In this document: in pieces, positions 36,477 through 48,880 of the stretch
How positions within the stretch are numbered: position 1 is the first letter of the stretch
Layout: the number at the start of each line of letters is the position of its first letter
NCBI GenBank assembly: GCA_038501625.1
Contig: JAZAYU010000261.1
Coordinates: forward strand, 651,078-715,077
DNA: 64,000 nt
From: Corbicula japonica
Lineage: Eukaryota; Mollusca; Bivalvia; Venerida; Cyrenidae
Direction of reading: 5' to 3'
Made by a program: the position numbers and the translations under genes
Notes under the pieces: model-generated
What the model saw: only the letters and a program-made list of their open reading frames with translations
What the model was told of the DNA's origin: nothing
Databases searched by the model: none

Positions 36477-39223
36477 AAGACTAAACTGGGCCAATACAGG
36501 TGTTCTGGACCAATATTAGAATTTCTGGGCCATTATAAAATACTTAAGTATTGATGTGGTGTACCATGTAGTGTCTGCCAGGAAAATGGCATGTTCAGGT
36601 CAGGTGATGACATGCCTCGAGATTTTGCTACACTGCAGTCATGTAAAAAAAGGGCAAAGTATGCAATGCCTGTACTGTATATTAATACAGTGCTCTCACT
36701 AGAGAGAGACTTGAAGGAAGTAGTCTCATCAAAAGTGACCAGACTTCTCTCTTCGTTGAGCTTTGTGAGAAGTCATTTTGTATTTAAGATATAGGGAAAG
36801 AAAGCTGTTGACTGCAAACTTCTCCATAATGCAGTAAATTATGACAAAACTTCTCCCTGATTTGCAAGTCTGGTGAGAGCCCTGTTAATAGTCAAATAAT
36901 AAAATTTAATATACCATTAGCCTTCTTCCTCTCCTCTTCCAATTTCATGCTTTTTGAACCAGAGATGGCACATTTCTTTCATTTGATTTTATCACTGAAA
37001 TAATTACAAACACAAAATTGCAAGGGTGCAAGTTAGGAATTCTGAAAAACCTGAAATCCTGAAAATTTATTTAGGGAAAATGAAGAAAATCAATCATTTT
37101 TTAGACACACAAAAACCTGATTTTCAGGCAAACACACCCATGAAATTATAACAATTATTTTGATCTTTGCTCAAATTACAAATATTCTTTATAATAACTT
37201 ATTTTATTTTTTAAGTGAGTGATCATAACAATTAGTTTACTCTCATTTTGTACTTTGCTAGTCTGAGGTGTGAGGTGTATCTACAAAAAGTCACGCACAA
37301 TCTTTTGGACTGTGAAAAATGTTCTTCCTGTAGTTTCTGTGAAAAAGAGTGCTGTCATTTGTTTTGTAGTTAATATGCCTGTTCTAACAGCCATTCAAGA
37401 AAATTTCATAAAGTTATATTGATTAACTGTTGATTAACTGGATTAAGTATCCATATTGTTTCATCACTGCCAGAGAAGTTATTATGTGTTTCCTTCTTTA
37501 GAAAAAAAAATATGGATCCATCATCCAGGCATGTCACTTTAAAATTAACCAGAAAGTATCAGACTGCAAAAAGTCAAAAATGTGTTCAATGCTCTTATGA
37601 ACTGGTCAAATTGGGTTGTCACTAAAATTCACAAAGTGGGTTCCTTTCCAAATAACTACCGGTAATTTATTTTACATTGCTGATCAGAATTCAAGTCTGG
37701 GTAAAAATCATAGAATGAAATAGACAAAATTAATGTCTGAAGTAGTTTTGGTTTATTTTACCTTAAAACAATTTGTATTGGAAAGCTTATGAATACTTGT
37801 TACATCAAAATTATTGATCTGAAACACTGTGTAAACCCAGGTTCACTTCAATACTTAATACTGGTGTAACATCAAAAGGGAGATAATATATTCATTTTTA
37901 TAATTTGGCACATGTTTAGAGGGAACAAATATATTTTTGGTTTTCATTTCATAATTTATTGTTACTTTGTTAGGCAATTCTACTATTAACAAGACTTAGT
38001 TTAACACTATGAAACTAATTTGAGTTATTTATCAAATTACAGGAACCTGAATTTCCATCAGAAAATATTCTGATAGGAAAAAATATTTCCCAATGCAACG
38101 GATTTGTACCCCACCCACTAACATGTTACAAGAATTTACCAGTTGCAATGTTGACAGCGTTATCGCAGCTCAAGCATTACAAAGCATTAACAAAGAAACT
38201 AAAATATACGTTTTACAATAATTACATTTTCTTAACTGTCATTCTGGATTTAACTCAAACATTATTTTCTACCTTCACTTTTGTTGTCCACTTCATTGCA
38301 TGACGTCAAACAGTTCTCTACCTCTTCAAATGGGGGTATTATGTCAAATTTGGTTGATACAGGTCTGACCAGAACCAAAGATCATCTAATCCTGTTTATG
38401 AATAATTAAATCAATTAATAAATACTTGATTCTTTCTATAAGGATGCTAAATTCACCTGAAATGAATTTAAGAGATACTATTAAATAAATATTGTGAAGT
38501 TCCCATTTCTGTATAACTTTGGTGAATCCCTGAGGTGCTACTCTTTTTCTTCTTATGGTTTTCCCTGGGTTATTAATTTTGAGAATATCTGTTCTGATAA
38601 AATGACCTGTGAGACATATGAAATGGAGTGTAAGGCAAAATTGAAAGTAGGAAAAACTTCTGATAGCGGATTTCATAAGGTCTACATATAATGCGCAATT
38701 ATTGAAAACATTAGATTTTCATTTCTTTGAAATTCTATACTTCAGAAAATCCCGTGTCAACTATGTAGCTGGTAACGGTTTGGGAATGGGTTATATCGGA
38801 AAATGTCATTCATTTCAGATCTGGATATTTTCTGATGCACATTCAGGTTCTTGTGATCAAATGCATAAAATGCATTTATTAATATATCTGTTAAATCAAT
38901 TCATGTATGAATTTTAACTTAATTTAAACATAATTTTCAACAAATCTAAATGTATTAAAAAAATAAATCATTGTGAATCAGATGCTTAATGTTTTACTTT
39001 CAAGCATTCACACGAGTGACGATATTTAACCAAGTAATTCGTTAATCGTTCAAAATCCGACTTCTTTCAATGCAATACATTGAAATTATTTGATTACTTA
39101 CATCTCTACAAGGTTCCACAATAAATATCCACAATGATTAGGGCCCTAAATTAAAAAAGTTTCGGTTAGTCCTACGGTCGATTTTGAGACTCCTACTTTC
39201 ATTTTGGAGAGTGCATTAATTAA

Positions 39224-39534
39224 CATTCTCTCACCAGAGGGCGTGCTACACGCTTACACCTCTGTCAACGCCGGGAAAAGTAGTTCTCATACACGTGATA
39301 TTCTATATATATTCTATAAAATAGTTCCCCGAAAATTTGGGTTAAAATATATCTTAAACATTGTTCTAAAAAAAATAAAAATACCCATTTTCATTTTAAG
39401 TAAAATATACAGAGATCAAAATAATCTCACGAGCATTTTATTCATTATTTATATTTTGTACAAGAATCTTGTACATCGGGCGTTGACAGAGGTGTAAGCG
39501 AAACTTGTGTAGCACGCCCTCTGGTGAGAGAATG
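39224..39534. mobile_element. MITE with about 55-bp TIRs and a 10-bp target duplication (Mutator-like)
   Basis: The termini 'cattctctcaccagagggcg' and 'cgccctctggtgagagaatg' are perfect inverses, and pairing continues through 'gcttacacctctgtcaacgc' apart from a 9-10 bp indel. The direct repeat CATTAATTAA flanks it at 39214-39223 and 39535-39544. A 311-bp element with 9-11 bp duplications is typical of Mutator-superfamily MITEs. No coding capacity. Confidence 0.75.
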
Positions 39535-40224
39535 CATTAATTAAATGACGTAACGTTCAATAAAACCCAAAGAGCCAAAATCACGTTTACTGCGGTGTAG
39601 TCTTTCGAATCTAAAATTTCAAGTTTTACAATGATTTTGAAACGTACCATTCGAAAACCACCAAATCAACCTCCCGTTCCATATGAATAATTCTATTTTC
39701 AGAGAGAACTGCTATTGTCAATATACATTCAAATGTAACTTGGGTGTTATAAAAGCATTGCATCACGAAAATAACTCGATAAATACTCACTGTTCAGTTG
39801 ATTACGATGGATTTTTCGTCTTCACCGAACGTTGTCGAATCCAATATGGCGTTCCGCCATCAGGTATTCATGCGCGTTCATGACTCAAAATCCACGAGTT
39901 AAATTTCTTCAAATATTGATTGATTCCATATTTTTTAATATAAATTTTATCGTTTTCACAGAATTACAAAATTGACCGCTTTGTAGCATTGACTGACTTT
40001 TTGAAACTAAGAACTATATTCAGGGGAAGCAAGCATATACTCTATGGTAGCAAGCAAGTACTGTCGTTACTACATTGAAATAAAGAAGGAGTTAGGGCAG
40101 TATTGCATGCAACCCTCAAATTGATAGGTTCATAGTAAGGCAAAAACAATTGTCGAAAATTGGTTTTTACTGGGTCTGCCGACCCAATAACGGCATTGTG
40201 GTCGCCTTATCTACCTATTTATAG

Positions 40225-40870
40225 ATTGCCAAAAAATGAAATATGCATATCAGGAATAGCCACACTCAGAAAACACAGCCTTCCCACGCAACGAAAAAGA
40301 GGAGGGAGAGGGAAAGAGAGCATGTGTAACAATATTAATTTCAAATAAGGCATCACAAGCAATACACAAAAAGAGAACGATTATGGTTACCGCCTTGGAA
40401 CGGTCAGTGGCAAAACAATATTCCACTGGGGGTTTAAGCCAGGTTCTAAGATGCAACAACCTCTCACTTGCCCTAACAGGTTCTCATATCAACAAACAAG
40501 TACAAGTTGTCTTGGTGAATAACTCCACCCCAACCATCAGCTTAACAATGTTGCACGCAAAAGCTCACAAACATAAAATTTATGTAAGAACAGATGCAAA
40601 GGGAACTTTGAAAGTCATGGAACAAGACAAATATGAAAATATTGCAGGCTCGGTTTGCTCGAGCCTGTTCATGGACAATTATAATGGAAATTCATATTAC
40701 TGCCCACGCCGCCTAGCTTCGGGTTGCCCGCAACTCAATATTTACACCAATAAACAGTACAATTTTGACCATCCCAAACGATGGTGTGCATATGGCTTAT
40801 AGCATTGCAAAGAGAAAGGGGCGAGTACTCAATGATCTTACCGAGACCAGAGCCCCTGGAGTTAAATTAG
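40225..40870 (-). repeat. Dispersed repeat R1 split by a nested R2
   Basis: Reverse R1 runs from 'gaaatatgcatatcaggaat' to 'aaagctcacaaacataaaat' (about 40590), then resumes at about 40801 with 'agcattgcaaag' and 'atgatcttaccgagaccaga'. It ends about 110 bp before the catalytic exon, so it occupies the end of intron 2. Confidence 0.7.
40600..40800 (-). repeat. Dispersed repeat R2 nested in R1
   Basis: Reverse R2 blocks: 'gggaactttgaaagtcatgg', 'gcaggctcggtttgctcgag', 'tgcccacgccgcctagcttc' and 'caaacgatggtgtgcatatg'. The R1 sequence on both sides is continuous, so R2 moved after R1. Confidence 0.65.
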
Positions 40871-40980
40871 CAAGAAGTTTGTTTCTGTATTTTACTATCT
40901 ACATTAAACTTGTTCAATGTACATCCGACGAAATCCACATTTCTCAGAATAAGATATATTTTCAGTGTTTTCTATTTCAG

Positions 40981-42219
40981 TTACAAAATAGTCTTCTGCG
41001 TTCAGAGGAGAGATTGATTCTGAAATTAAAACGAGACGAGAGTAGACTGCAAACTTCAACACAACAATATAATTCCAAAATAGGCATAAGACAATCTGCA
41101 AAACCATCTGTGGCAAACAGTTTATATACTGAAAAATACAAAAAGCAAAATATATTAATGGAAAACCGTTTGTCAAATATAAGAAATAAATGTCTGGGTT
41201 TAATAAATGACCAATATTGGCAGAATATGAGACAAGGAGGGAGAGTCTGGACGTACAAACCTTTAGACCTTCACTACTGTATGGTTCCGAAGGTAGGATG
41301 TACGTTCTGGAAGAGGATCATGCGTTATCTGGCTCAGGATTATCCTTTAAATCAGAAAATTGAGCGGCCCTCCGATATAAACCGAATCTTTGTTCACTAT
41401 GGCGGGCTAAAGAATTTGACGGAGAACAGGGTAGATAACCCTATTGCCCGGATGATGATGATGAGCGGTAAAGCATTTATGTTTTCACGGGATCCATATT
41501 CAAGGCTTTGGTCAGCATATATTGATAAATTCTTGCTTCCAGACTTTTGGAGAACTGATGCACGCGCCGTAATAAAGAGACTAAGACCAAACTTTAATGC
41601 AACTGATAAAAACAGTTGTGCAAATAACGTAACATTCCATGAGTTTTTAATGTTTATCAATTTCACCTCAAAATTTGGTTTAAATGAACATTGGGATAAA
41701 GTTCACAAGATCTGCAGTCCTTGCCATGTTAAATATGATGTGATAGGCACGCAAGAAACGTTTTCCGATGACGCAGATTATATTCTGACAAAGTTCGGGC
41801 TTGACTACCTGAAGGAAAATACCACTAAACTTGATATGGTTCGTGAGGAAATAACGTCTTTAACAAATTATAATTTTGACCTTGAACCCTATATACAAAA
41901 GATCTGCTTTGACAAAATGGACATTGCAAGACGCATTTGGCTTGCCTTTCAGTACAATGGCTACATTCATAGAAACGCTAGCTTTCCTGAAAGCGAATTT
42001 CAAACTGAAGATTTTCTCAAAGAACCAAAAAAAATCTTTTTAAATGTCGTGTTTGAAACTATTGAACGCCAGAAAGATTTGGGGTATACACTAAAGTCAC
42101 AGAAAAGAACAATGATGTTAGAGGCATACAGGTCTATTCCACGAGATTTAATGACTGATATAGCGAAGGTTTATGAATACGACTTTGAACTGTTTGGATA
42201 TGAAAGAAATATTTTATGA
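40981..42219 (+). CDS. Gene A terminal exon: carbohydrate sulfotransferase catalytic domain
   Basis: It encodes a lumenal enzyme that should transfer sulfate from PAPS to a glycan acceptor in the Golgi (Sulfotransfer_2 / HNK-1ST, CHST8-14 superfamily). The exon follows the acceptor 'ttttctatttcag', starts in phase 0 (LQNSLLRSEERL) and gives 412 residues plus stop. The 5'-phosphosulfate site is PKVGCTFWKR at exon residues 103-112, and the 3'-phosphate site is SRDPYSRLWSAY from about residue 169. Later family landmarks are CHVKYDVIGTQETF and the C-terminal VYEYDFELFGY. A charged stem precedes the domain. Six or more Asn-X-Ser/Thr sequons fit a lumenal location. The open frame extends upstream to 40765, but that part is R1/R2 sequence and intron. 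The acceptor glycan cannot be told from sequence. It is roughly 70% identical by eye to gene B over the catalytic part. Confidence 0.9.
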   Translation, partial: LQNSLLRSEERLILKLKRDESRLQTSTQQYNSKIGIRQSAKPSVANSLYTEKYKKQNILMENRLSNIRNKCLGLINDQYWQNMRQGGRVWTYKPLDLHYCMVPKVGCTFWKRIMRYLAQDYPLNQKIERPSDINRIFVHYGGLKNLTENRVDNPIARMMMMSGKAFMFSRDPYSRLWSAYIDKFLLPDFWRTDARAVIKRLRPNFNATDKNSCANNVTFHEFLMFINFTSKFGLNEHWDKVHKICSPCHVKYDVIGTQETFSDDADYILTKFGLDYLKENTTKLDMVREEITSLTNYNFDLEPYIQKICFDKMDIARRIWLAFQYNGYIHRNASFPESEFQTEDFLKEPKKIFLNVVFETIERQKDLGYTLKSQKRTMMLEAYRSIPRDLMTDIAKVYEYDFELFGYERNIL

Positions 42220-42351
42220 TTTAAAACAATCAATGTAGTTGTATGTTTTTTGATAATATGCTTAGTTATCATTAACCTCCTGGTTGTCAGCAGAATATTG
42301 CAGACATTTATTTCTGAATCAGTATTATATAAATGGGACATGTACATCATT

Positions 42352-42357
42352 AATAAA
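42352..42357 (+). terminator. Candidate polyadenylation signal of gene A
   Basis: AATAAA lies 133 bp after the stop codon and is the first such hexamer downstream. A plausible short 3' UTR. Confidence 0.5.
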
Positions 42358-43780
42358 CGACAAAACTTCTTGGTATTTTCTTTGCTTGATTTGCGTGACA
42401 GTAATACATGTTTTCATGTTTTCGTTGCTTAAACAATTCTGTAGTTTTTCGTTTCATTGTGCGTATTGAAAAGCGTTTGCGCATCATATTATTTGAAAGT
42501 GTATACTTAAAAAGCGCAAATTCATCAATGACTTTTTTGAATTGCTTGAAATTCGAAAATGACAATCGAAGACGCACAGAATAAGGATAACTGATAACAT
42601 CAAAAGAAAGTCACGCGTTTGTTATTCTATTCATGACCTTTATTATTATTTAAAACAATCTGGCAGACACGTTATGTTTTCTCCTTCTTTATCGAGTCAA
42701 CAGAGTTTGGATGAGGAAGCCGATGACATTGTTATATCAACACATCCACTTCATGAAGTCTTACTTAGTGTTACTACAATCGGCAAGTTTTCAGACAACA
42801 CACTGACTTGGAATCTGATGACCAGAGATTTTTCTTAAAAATTCTCCTTTTTTTAATAAACGAATAAGATTTTATTGACATTCCAAATATAATATTGAAA
42901 AAAAGTGAAATAAGCATACTAGAAATCGCCACACCCAGACAAAACAGCGTCTCCACGCAGCAAAAAAGTAAACCAAAGTTCTAATTGGTCATCTATTGTA
43001 TATGTTTACAATGTATGCTAGTTTCGTTTCTTCCCTACGCCAAGAGCGGTTTGGGAAAGAGCTGTTGTGTCTTAAAATCAATTATCTAATGTCTTTTTAA
43101 TCTTTATTGATTGTTTTCGTAAATGAATCCAATACCATTTACTTACACCGCAGTGTCAAAATTAGAACACTCTTTAATTGAAAGGGAGGTAATTTTTAAA
43201 TTAGATACTTTGAAGGGGATTTATTTAAACAAATGTGCTGTTGATTAAAAAGGTTTCATGTTGCTTTTTTATAATGAGGGGTCCTATAAAAACAAAACAA
43301 GAAATTAAGAGCATATTTCTGTTTGCTTGACGTTGTTTTTCAATTTTCAAGAAATGCATTGGTAACAAAAATAAGGATAACTCTCGCCAAACTGTTCCAA
43401 AGTAAATTATTACAAGATTAATGCTTAAGTTAAAGACTGTTGTTGGCATCTGATTATAAATAAAGAGTGAATTCAATGTCTTTCTAATAAAAACTACGGA
43501 CAAAAAGTGACCAATTAGAACTTTGGTGAGTGTAGAGACACAACGGTAGAATCGGCTGTTGAAATTGTTTAAACACAAAATATTTCTATCAGCCTGTTTG
43601 TCATATCTTTACAGGGGATCATCATGTTTCATCAACTACTATACAACCCGTAATTTTATTTATCGGGTTTTCTTTTTCATTAATTGGATGTTGTGTCTAT
43701 TTTAAATTGATCCTTTTATCTGTGTGTGGCCATTCCTGACATCCATATTTCACTTTTAAGAAAGGTTACTTACATGATAT
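42358..43780. other. Intergenic stretch after gene A with two R1 fragments
   Basis: R1 3' ends lie at about 42900-42965 (reverse; 'gaaatcgccacacccagac', 'tctccacgcagcaaaa') and at about 43640-43765 (forward; 'gtgtggccattcctgacatc'). A 117-codon minus-strand open frame at 43225-43578 shows no domain and is not called. Confidence 0.45.
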
Positions 43781-43810
43781 TCTACAGCGCTCTGAATCTC
43801 GACTATCTTC

Positions 43811-46533
43811 CCCTGCGGAATATGTGAGACACCCGTTACATGGTCCTGCAAAGGTATAGAATGTGAAGGTTGTTTCACCTGGTTCCATGCAAACTGTGAA
43901 AAGGTAAGTGAGTTGATGTATGACAGACTAGCAAATTGCTCCAAAGTTGGTGTTTTGAAGTGCACAAAGTTTGAAAACCTAGTCTTGAATAGCTTGAATC
44001 TTATAACATCTTTGAAAAACTGGACCAGTCTGTCTGTCCTGATACCACTGACCCGATATAAGCTCCAACAACATCCACCCAAATAGTAAATCCTAGATTT
44101 ATGAATTTGTCAGCAAATAAGAAAACCTGCTATACTTATTAAAACAAAATACGCAGATCAATAAAATTCCTGGTCGTAAACTGTAGGTCCATAGTAGATA
44201 TAGAAGATAAAAAGCTAGACTATGTAAATCTCATTGACTCAACAAAGCCTGATATTATAATTGGAACTTGATCAAGGCTAAAACCCTAAAAACGTTTTGA
44301 TAATTAAAATCTTTAGTTCTGAACAGGGTTATATCCCTTATCGCATAGACCGACACAATCAAAATGGTGGTGGAGTATTTATCTCGGTGCGAAATAACAT
44401 CATAGCACAGGCAATGCCCCAGATCCAGTCTGATTTTGAGGACCTCTTTAACGATAGAGCTTTTTGGTAATAACTTGTTTCTAATTGTCGCTTATTATAA
44501 ACCCCATGAATATGATATCTACAGCTCCACTGAATTTGCTGAAGTCTTACGTTAGATAAGGCCCAGAAATTAAATTGACATATATGGGTAGCAGGTGACA
44601 TGAATCTTCCGAAGATGGACTAGGACAAGCTATGTCCCACTGCTGACAGTAAGTACCAATCTTATTATAAAAAAATTGTAGAAAATTTTAACGACATAAA
44701 CCTGACACAAAGTAACTATGATATTGTCCAAATACAGGTATCAACCTCTGCTAAACTTTTGAAAAAAAAAACACCTCGGAAAGTCCTTCTTTTCAAGAAA
44801 GCAGACTATAACCAGGACATGCTCCAGTCAGGTTAATATGAAACCCTTGATACTTAACACCGTTAGCTAGACTTTCATTCCACCCCGAATTTATTCCAAA
44901 CAGGTTGTCCTTTAAAAAAATAACCTACCATGTATCAATAAAAAAATTTAACGTATCCTGCTCCTGCGCAGACACGACAGAGCCTTCAAAAAGTATACAA
45001 AAACAAGTAAACACTCAGATAAAAAATACCTCTATTTGAAACATCTAGAAAGAAAATCTACCAAAATTAGCTACGAAATCTGGAAGACATTTTGCACATA
45101 CATTCAGAGACAACTAAACCAAATTCCAAAAACTTCCCTGCGTAATGACAATAAAACCTACAAGGATGACCAAACAAAGGCAAGTAAACTATATGACCTG
45201 TTTCAATCTGTTTTTAGTCCTTAAATCCCAATCAGTCTTCAATAACTTTAAAGGATAAAGACAGACGAACATAGTAATGACCAAACATCAGAGATGCCCA
45301 ACATCACAGTAAGTACAAAAGGTATTTTAAAAACTTCTAGAAAATTAAAGCAGCTGGACCAGACAGAATTAAACCTTTTAACTTAAAAACGTTGGCAACA
45401 GAACTCTCTCCTATACATACTATTCTTTTCTAAAATAATTAAATGAAGACAAAAGACCATCTTATTGGGAAAATGCAAATGCATCTCAAGTGTACAATAA
45501 AGGTGAAAAGTCTGACCCTGGCAACTATAAGCTTAATCCATAACATGCATATTATGTAAAACCCTGGAGCATATAGTTTCTTCTTCTATAACCCGATACT
45601 TTAATAATCGTCATTTATTCTATTAATTACAGCATGGCTTCAGGGAATAGCGTTCCTGCGAGACCCAGCTTCTAATGTTTTTAAATGACCTTGTTAAATC
45701 CATCAGAAAAAAAGCAAACAGATCTTATAATCCTTGATTTAAGCAAAGCTTTCGACCAGGTCAGTCATGAAAAACTTCTCCTGAAACTCCATACGTATGG
45801 TATAAGAGGTTCAAATCTTCAATGCATTAAGGCTTTCCTAGATGATAAATGCCAGGTGATTCATGTTACTAGGTCCAAACACTAGTACAAAATCAATATT
45901 TTCTGTGTGGTATTCAGCTAGCTTCAACATCCAAAAACTCAGGGAAAGACATCACATTAGACTTGACCAGGGAAACCCACATTAATAGAGTAACTCAAAA
46001 AATCTTATTGTTGCCTTCCTACGTAGGAATATAAAGTCTCACTCCGAACCCCTCAAAGCAACAACCTACAAATTGCTAGTAAGGTCTCAATTGGAGTATT
46101 TCTCTTCTGTCTGGTCCCCGTACGCGGAGACAATCACAAACCGAATCGAGGAAGTACAACGCAGGGCAGCGCGATGGTTCAAAATGATAACAGGCGGCAT
46201 TCCAGTGTATCAGTGATGCTTGAATCTCTACAGTGGCGCAGATTAGACCAACGACGTATAGACAGCCGTCTGGTCATGATGTTCAATTTGACCAACTGTC
46301 CTGAAGAAATTCCTATTTTCGGAAACCTTACCCAAATGACTGGCGAATTGAGACATTCTCACCCATTGGCTTATCAACTTATCTCTGCCACTACTGATTA
46401 TTATAAATACTCGTTTTCCCCAGAGCAATATTTCATTGGAACAAACTGCCACCAGATATTGTCTCATGTCAAAAAAAAATATCAGTTAAAAAAACTGTTA
46501 GCTGTGTTGGACATGTCTCCCCAAAAGCATTAA
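43811..46533 (+). pseudogene. Decayed CR1/L2-like non-LTR retrotransposon
   Basis: Four remnants follow in order in different frames. (1) A PHD-type zinc finger near 43811-43905 (PCGICETPVTWSCKG, then a C-x2-C and W-F-H-x2-C pattern); PHD fingers are known in ORF1 of CR1-like elements. (2) An endonuclease start near 44160 (VVNCRSI, then DIIIGT). (3) RT fragments near 45345 (AAGPDRIKPFN), 45470 (KGEKSDPGNYK) and 45718 (LDLSKAFDQVSHEKLLLKL). (4) The C-terminal tail near 46050-46533 (EEVQRRAARWF, SVSVMLESLQWRRLDQRR). Stops and frameshifts are frequent. The RT active-site YADD box is not seen and seems to be lost in a deletion around 45.9 kb. It is dead. Confidence 0.75.
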
Positions 46534-46719
46534 GTACACTTTTATTTTTAATCTAACACTCCTATCTTTCTTGTTTTACATCTCTTTTAAACTTTTAATC
46601 ATTTCTTTTCCCTTATTCTTTACTAACAGTTTTCCACCAGACGCGCAGTATGTCTTGGTTCCTACCAGGGGTTCGACATTATCGGCAGAAAGATGGTAAG
46701 CCTAGTGATTAACACTACA

Positions 46720-47190
46720 GTTGATCGTTATGCTTATCTTAACTTATGGTTATGGTTGCACGACGTTGGCACTTGTTTCAGAGTTTATGACTTTGTATGG
46801 GGAAAAAGTTGAAAAAGATTCTAAAAAAGAATCTAGAAGCTCGATCGGCTTCTTTTATCCCTCTCATCGTGTACTTGCTGATTCGACTCTGAGTCTCTGG
46901 TCTCGTTAAGGTTATTTGTGTTATTTTGCATACGGGATTGTCGAGATGATATTGAATGGATGGGTTGGAATTATTTCACAAAGGCAACGTGTACTTGTTC
47001 GTTCATACGAGAACCTGTTGGTGCAAGTGTGAGGCTGGTACACCCTAAAGCCTGGTTTGAATCCCTAGTGGCAAATTGTTTTGCCACTGACCGTTCTAAG
47101 GCGATAACCCCTCGGGTTATCATTTTCGTTAATTTTGAAATTGATCGTTGTATAACCATGCTCTCTTCTTCTCTCTGTTTCGAGTTAATG
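46720..47190 (+). repeat. Dispersed repeat R1, near full length
   Basis: It starts 'tgatcgttatgcttatctta', passes 'ctagaagctcgatcggcttc' and 'gagaacctgttggtgcaagt', and ends in a CT-rich tail near 47180. The final 'gcgtggggaggctg' block is missing. It follows the non-LTR remnant by about 190 bp. Confidence 0.65.
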
Positions 47191-48880
47191 ATGAGCTGTT
47201 GCAAATTCACTTAGGTAGCCTATTTTCCAATGGAAATCATGTTGTGCTTGAGAGCTTGACTGACCACATTGTCGATGGTTAATTGTAGAAACTGGTTTAA
47301 ACCCAAGTCTCAAAAATGTTTGCTCATGACAAAATTTCTTTCATTTCACACAAGTTTGCATGCAACTCTTTAAGAACTTCAGATCTTGTCTAAAGTGTGC
47401 AAACTAAGTCATGTATATGCACTATTTGATGTACACTTACACAAACATACCTGTTCAAAGTTGGTATGATGCTCTCAAGATGAGGTCAGTGCTTACAATA
47501 ACAGATTAATTATCGCAAATATGGAAAGACGGCTCCACTCTTGAACCTTCGCAGGCCTTTCCGGCCGGTTCATTTACCTTTTGGGTCCTTCAATTTATTA
47601 AAAAAATAAAAACCTTATCTGAGCTTTGAATCTTAAATCAAAAATATTTTCATTTTTACCGAGATAACAGTGAATTGCATTCGATCTGAATTTTGATTTC
47701 TTTTAAACATAATGGCATTTAATAGAAAACCTCGTTTAGCTGGTGAATTAAACATTAACGAGGTGATGTCAACATATCGTCTATACTTATATTTTTTTAA
47801 TAGTTATGGTATATCTTATGATTTTGTATTATTTTTCCTTTCATTAGCGTCTGTCGTTATACGTAGGCTTTATATTGCTTCGAGTTCATGTTAAATTTCT
47901 ATTTCCGTTTAGTCTCGACCAATACATGTAATTTCTCTTTAAGTGCAAACCCAAATTCGATATGAGAAATTAACACTGCTGTCATGAATCACGCATTGCG
48001 ATATCATTTCAATGCAATGTGTAATGATTCTAGTTCACAGGGCGAAGCTGTGAAATCTTTGCTTTAAAGAATGGAAATATAAGACATAATTTTTCATGTG
48101 GGAATACTTTCACTATGTTATACAATTCTTACCTTCTGTATCGGTTACAAACCTTTTAACAAATTATTATGCTTACCACATCTGCTTTGGTATTAAACAT
48201 TTTACTCAGTCATATTAGTCTCTCATTAACTTTTACGGGTAACAGCTGTATTTTATTGATATAACAATGGCGTTTAATGGGTTCTAACGTTTCAATTCAG
48301 TTGTACGTTTGCCTTCAGAGTAATAAATATGTATAGAAACATCAATTTCCAAGCCAGTAAAGCTTTGAAAATATTGACCAAAGAAGAGCTTGCTGCTAAT
48401 TGTAACAATGCCTTCGGGTTTAACCAATATAAAAAAAACTCCAAGGACACTAATGTTAAATAAGTGATTTTCAATTTCATTTTATCGTTTTTTATGTCTT
48501 AATTCCAGCAAAACCTTGTATCAGTTTAAAGGTCTGTCAATCCCCTTTTATCTAAAAAGCAAATGAGATGTTAACTTACTTGTAAGAAAATTCCAGTCCA
48601 CCAAATGACGTCACCTCAATGAGTCTAGCATCCATAAGCCGGATTTTCCAAACCTATCTACTTTCACTTTCCAATTAAATGATCAACCATTTTCTGTCTG
48701 ATTTTATCTTTTTTAATGTCTCAGATGATATCTAAATGATTACTTGTATCATAATGAACTAAATTAACCTCATTCTGATGTATTGCATGTCTTTACATAC
48801 AGAAAGAAAAACGCAATTCGCACTACATTCACAGAGGAATACTGGGTTATTTGGTAAAATACAACCTTTGGCCTTCTCTT
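47191..48880. other. Intergenic, nothing recognised
   Basis: AT-rich sequence without a supported exon, inverted repeat or recognisable dispersed repeat. The 60-codon frames on either strand lack domain features. Confidence 0.4.

Larger units (their letters stand above)
27363..40980. other. Gene A intron 2 (13.6 kb)
   Basis: No exon is supported inside. It holds R1 (29.6 kb, and 40.2-40.9 kb with nested R2), inverted-repeat elements at 33.26-33.67, 34.52-35.75 and 39.22-39.53 kb, 'ctgatctggatct' repeats (33.7-36.2 kb) and a fold-back at 36.4 kb. At 29.8-33.2 kb and 36.5-39.2 kb I see nothing beyond AT-rich sequence. Confidence 0.5.

Noticed and set aside
39810..39870. ATG frame reading MDFSSSPNVVESNMAFRHQ up to a GT
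   Set aside because: No hydrophobic segment, the phase does not fit the locus, and there is no partner exon. It may be chance or part of an unknown 5' exon.
43225..43578. 117-codon minus-strand open frame
   Set aside because: No recognisable domain and AT-rich. It fits chance expectation in this sequence.
46174..46533. 119-codon open frame as a separate gene
   Set aside because: It is the C-terminal tail of the decayed CR1/L2-like element (SVSVMLESLQWRRLDQRR pattern).
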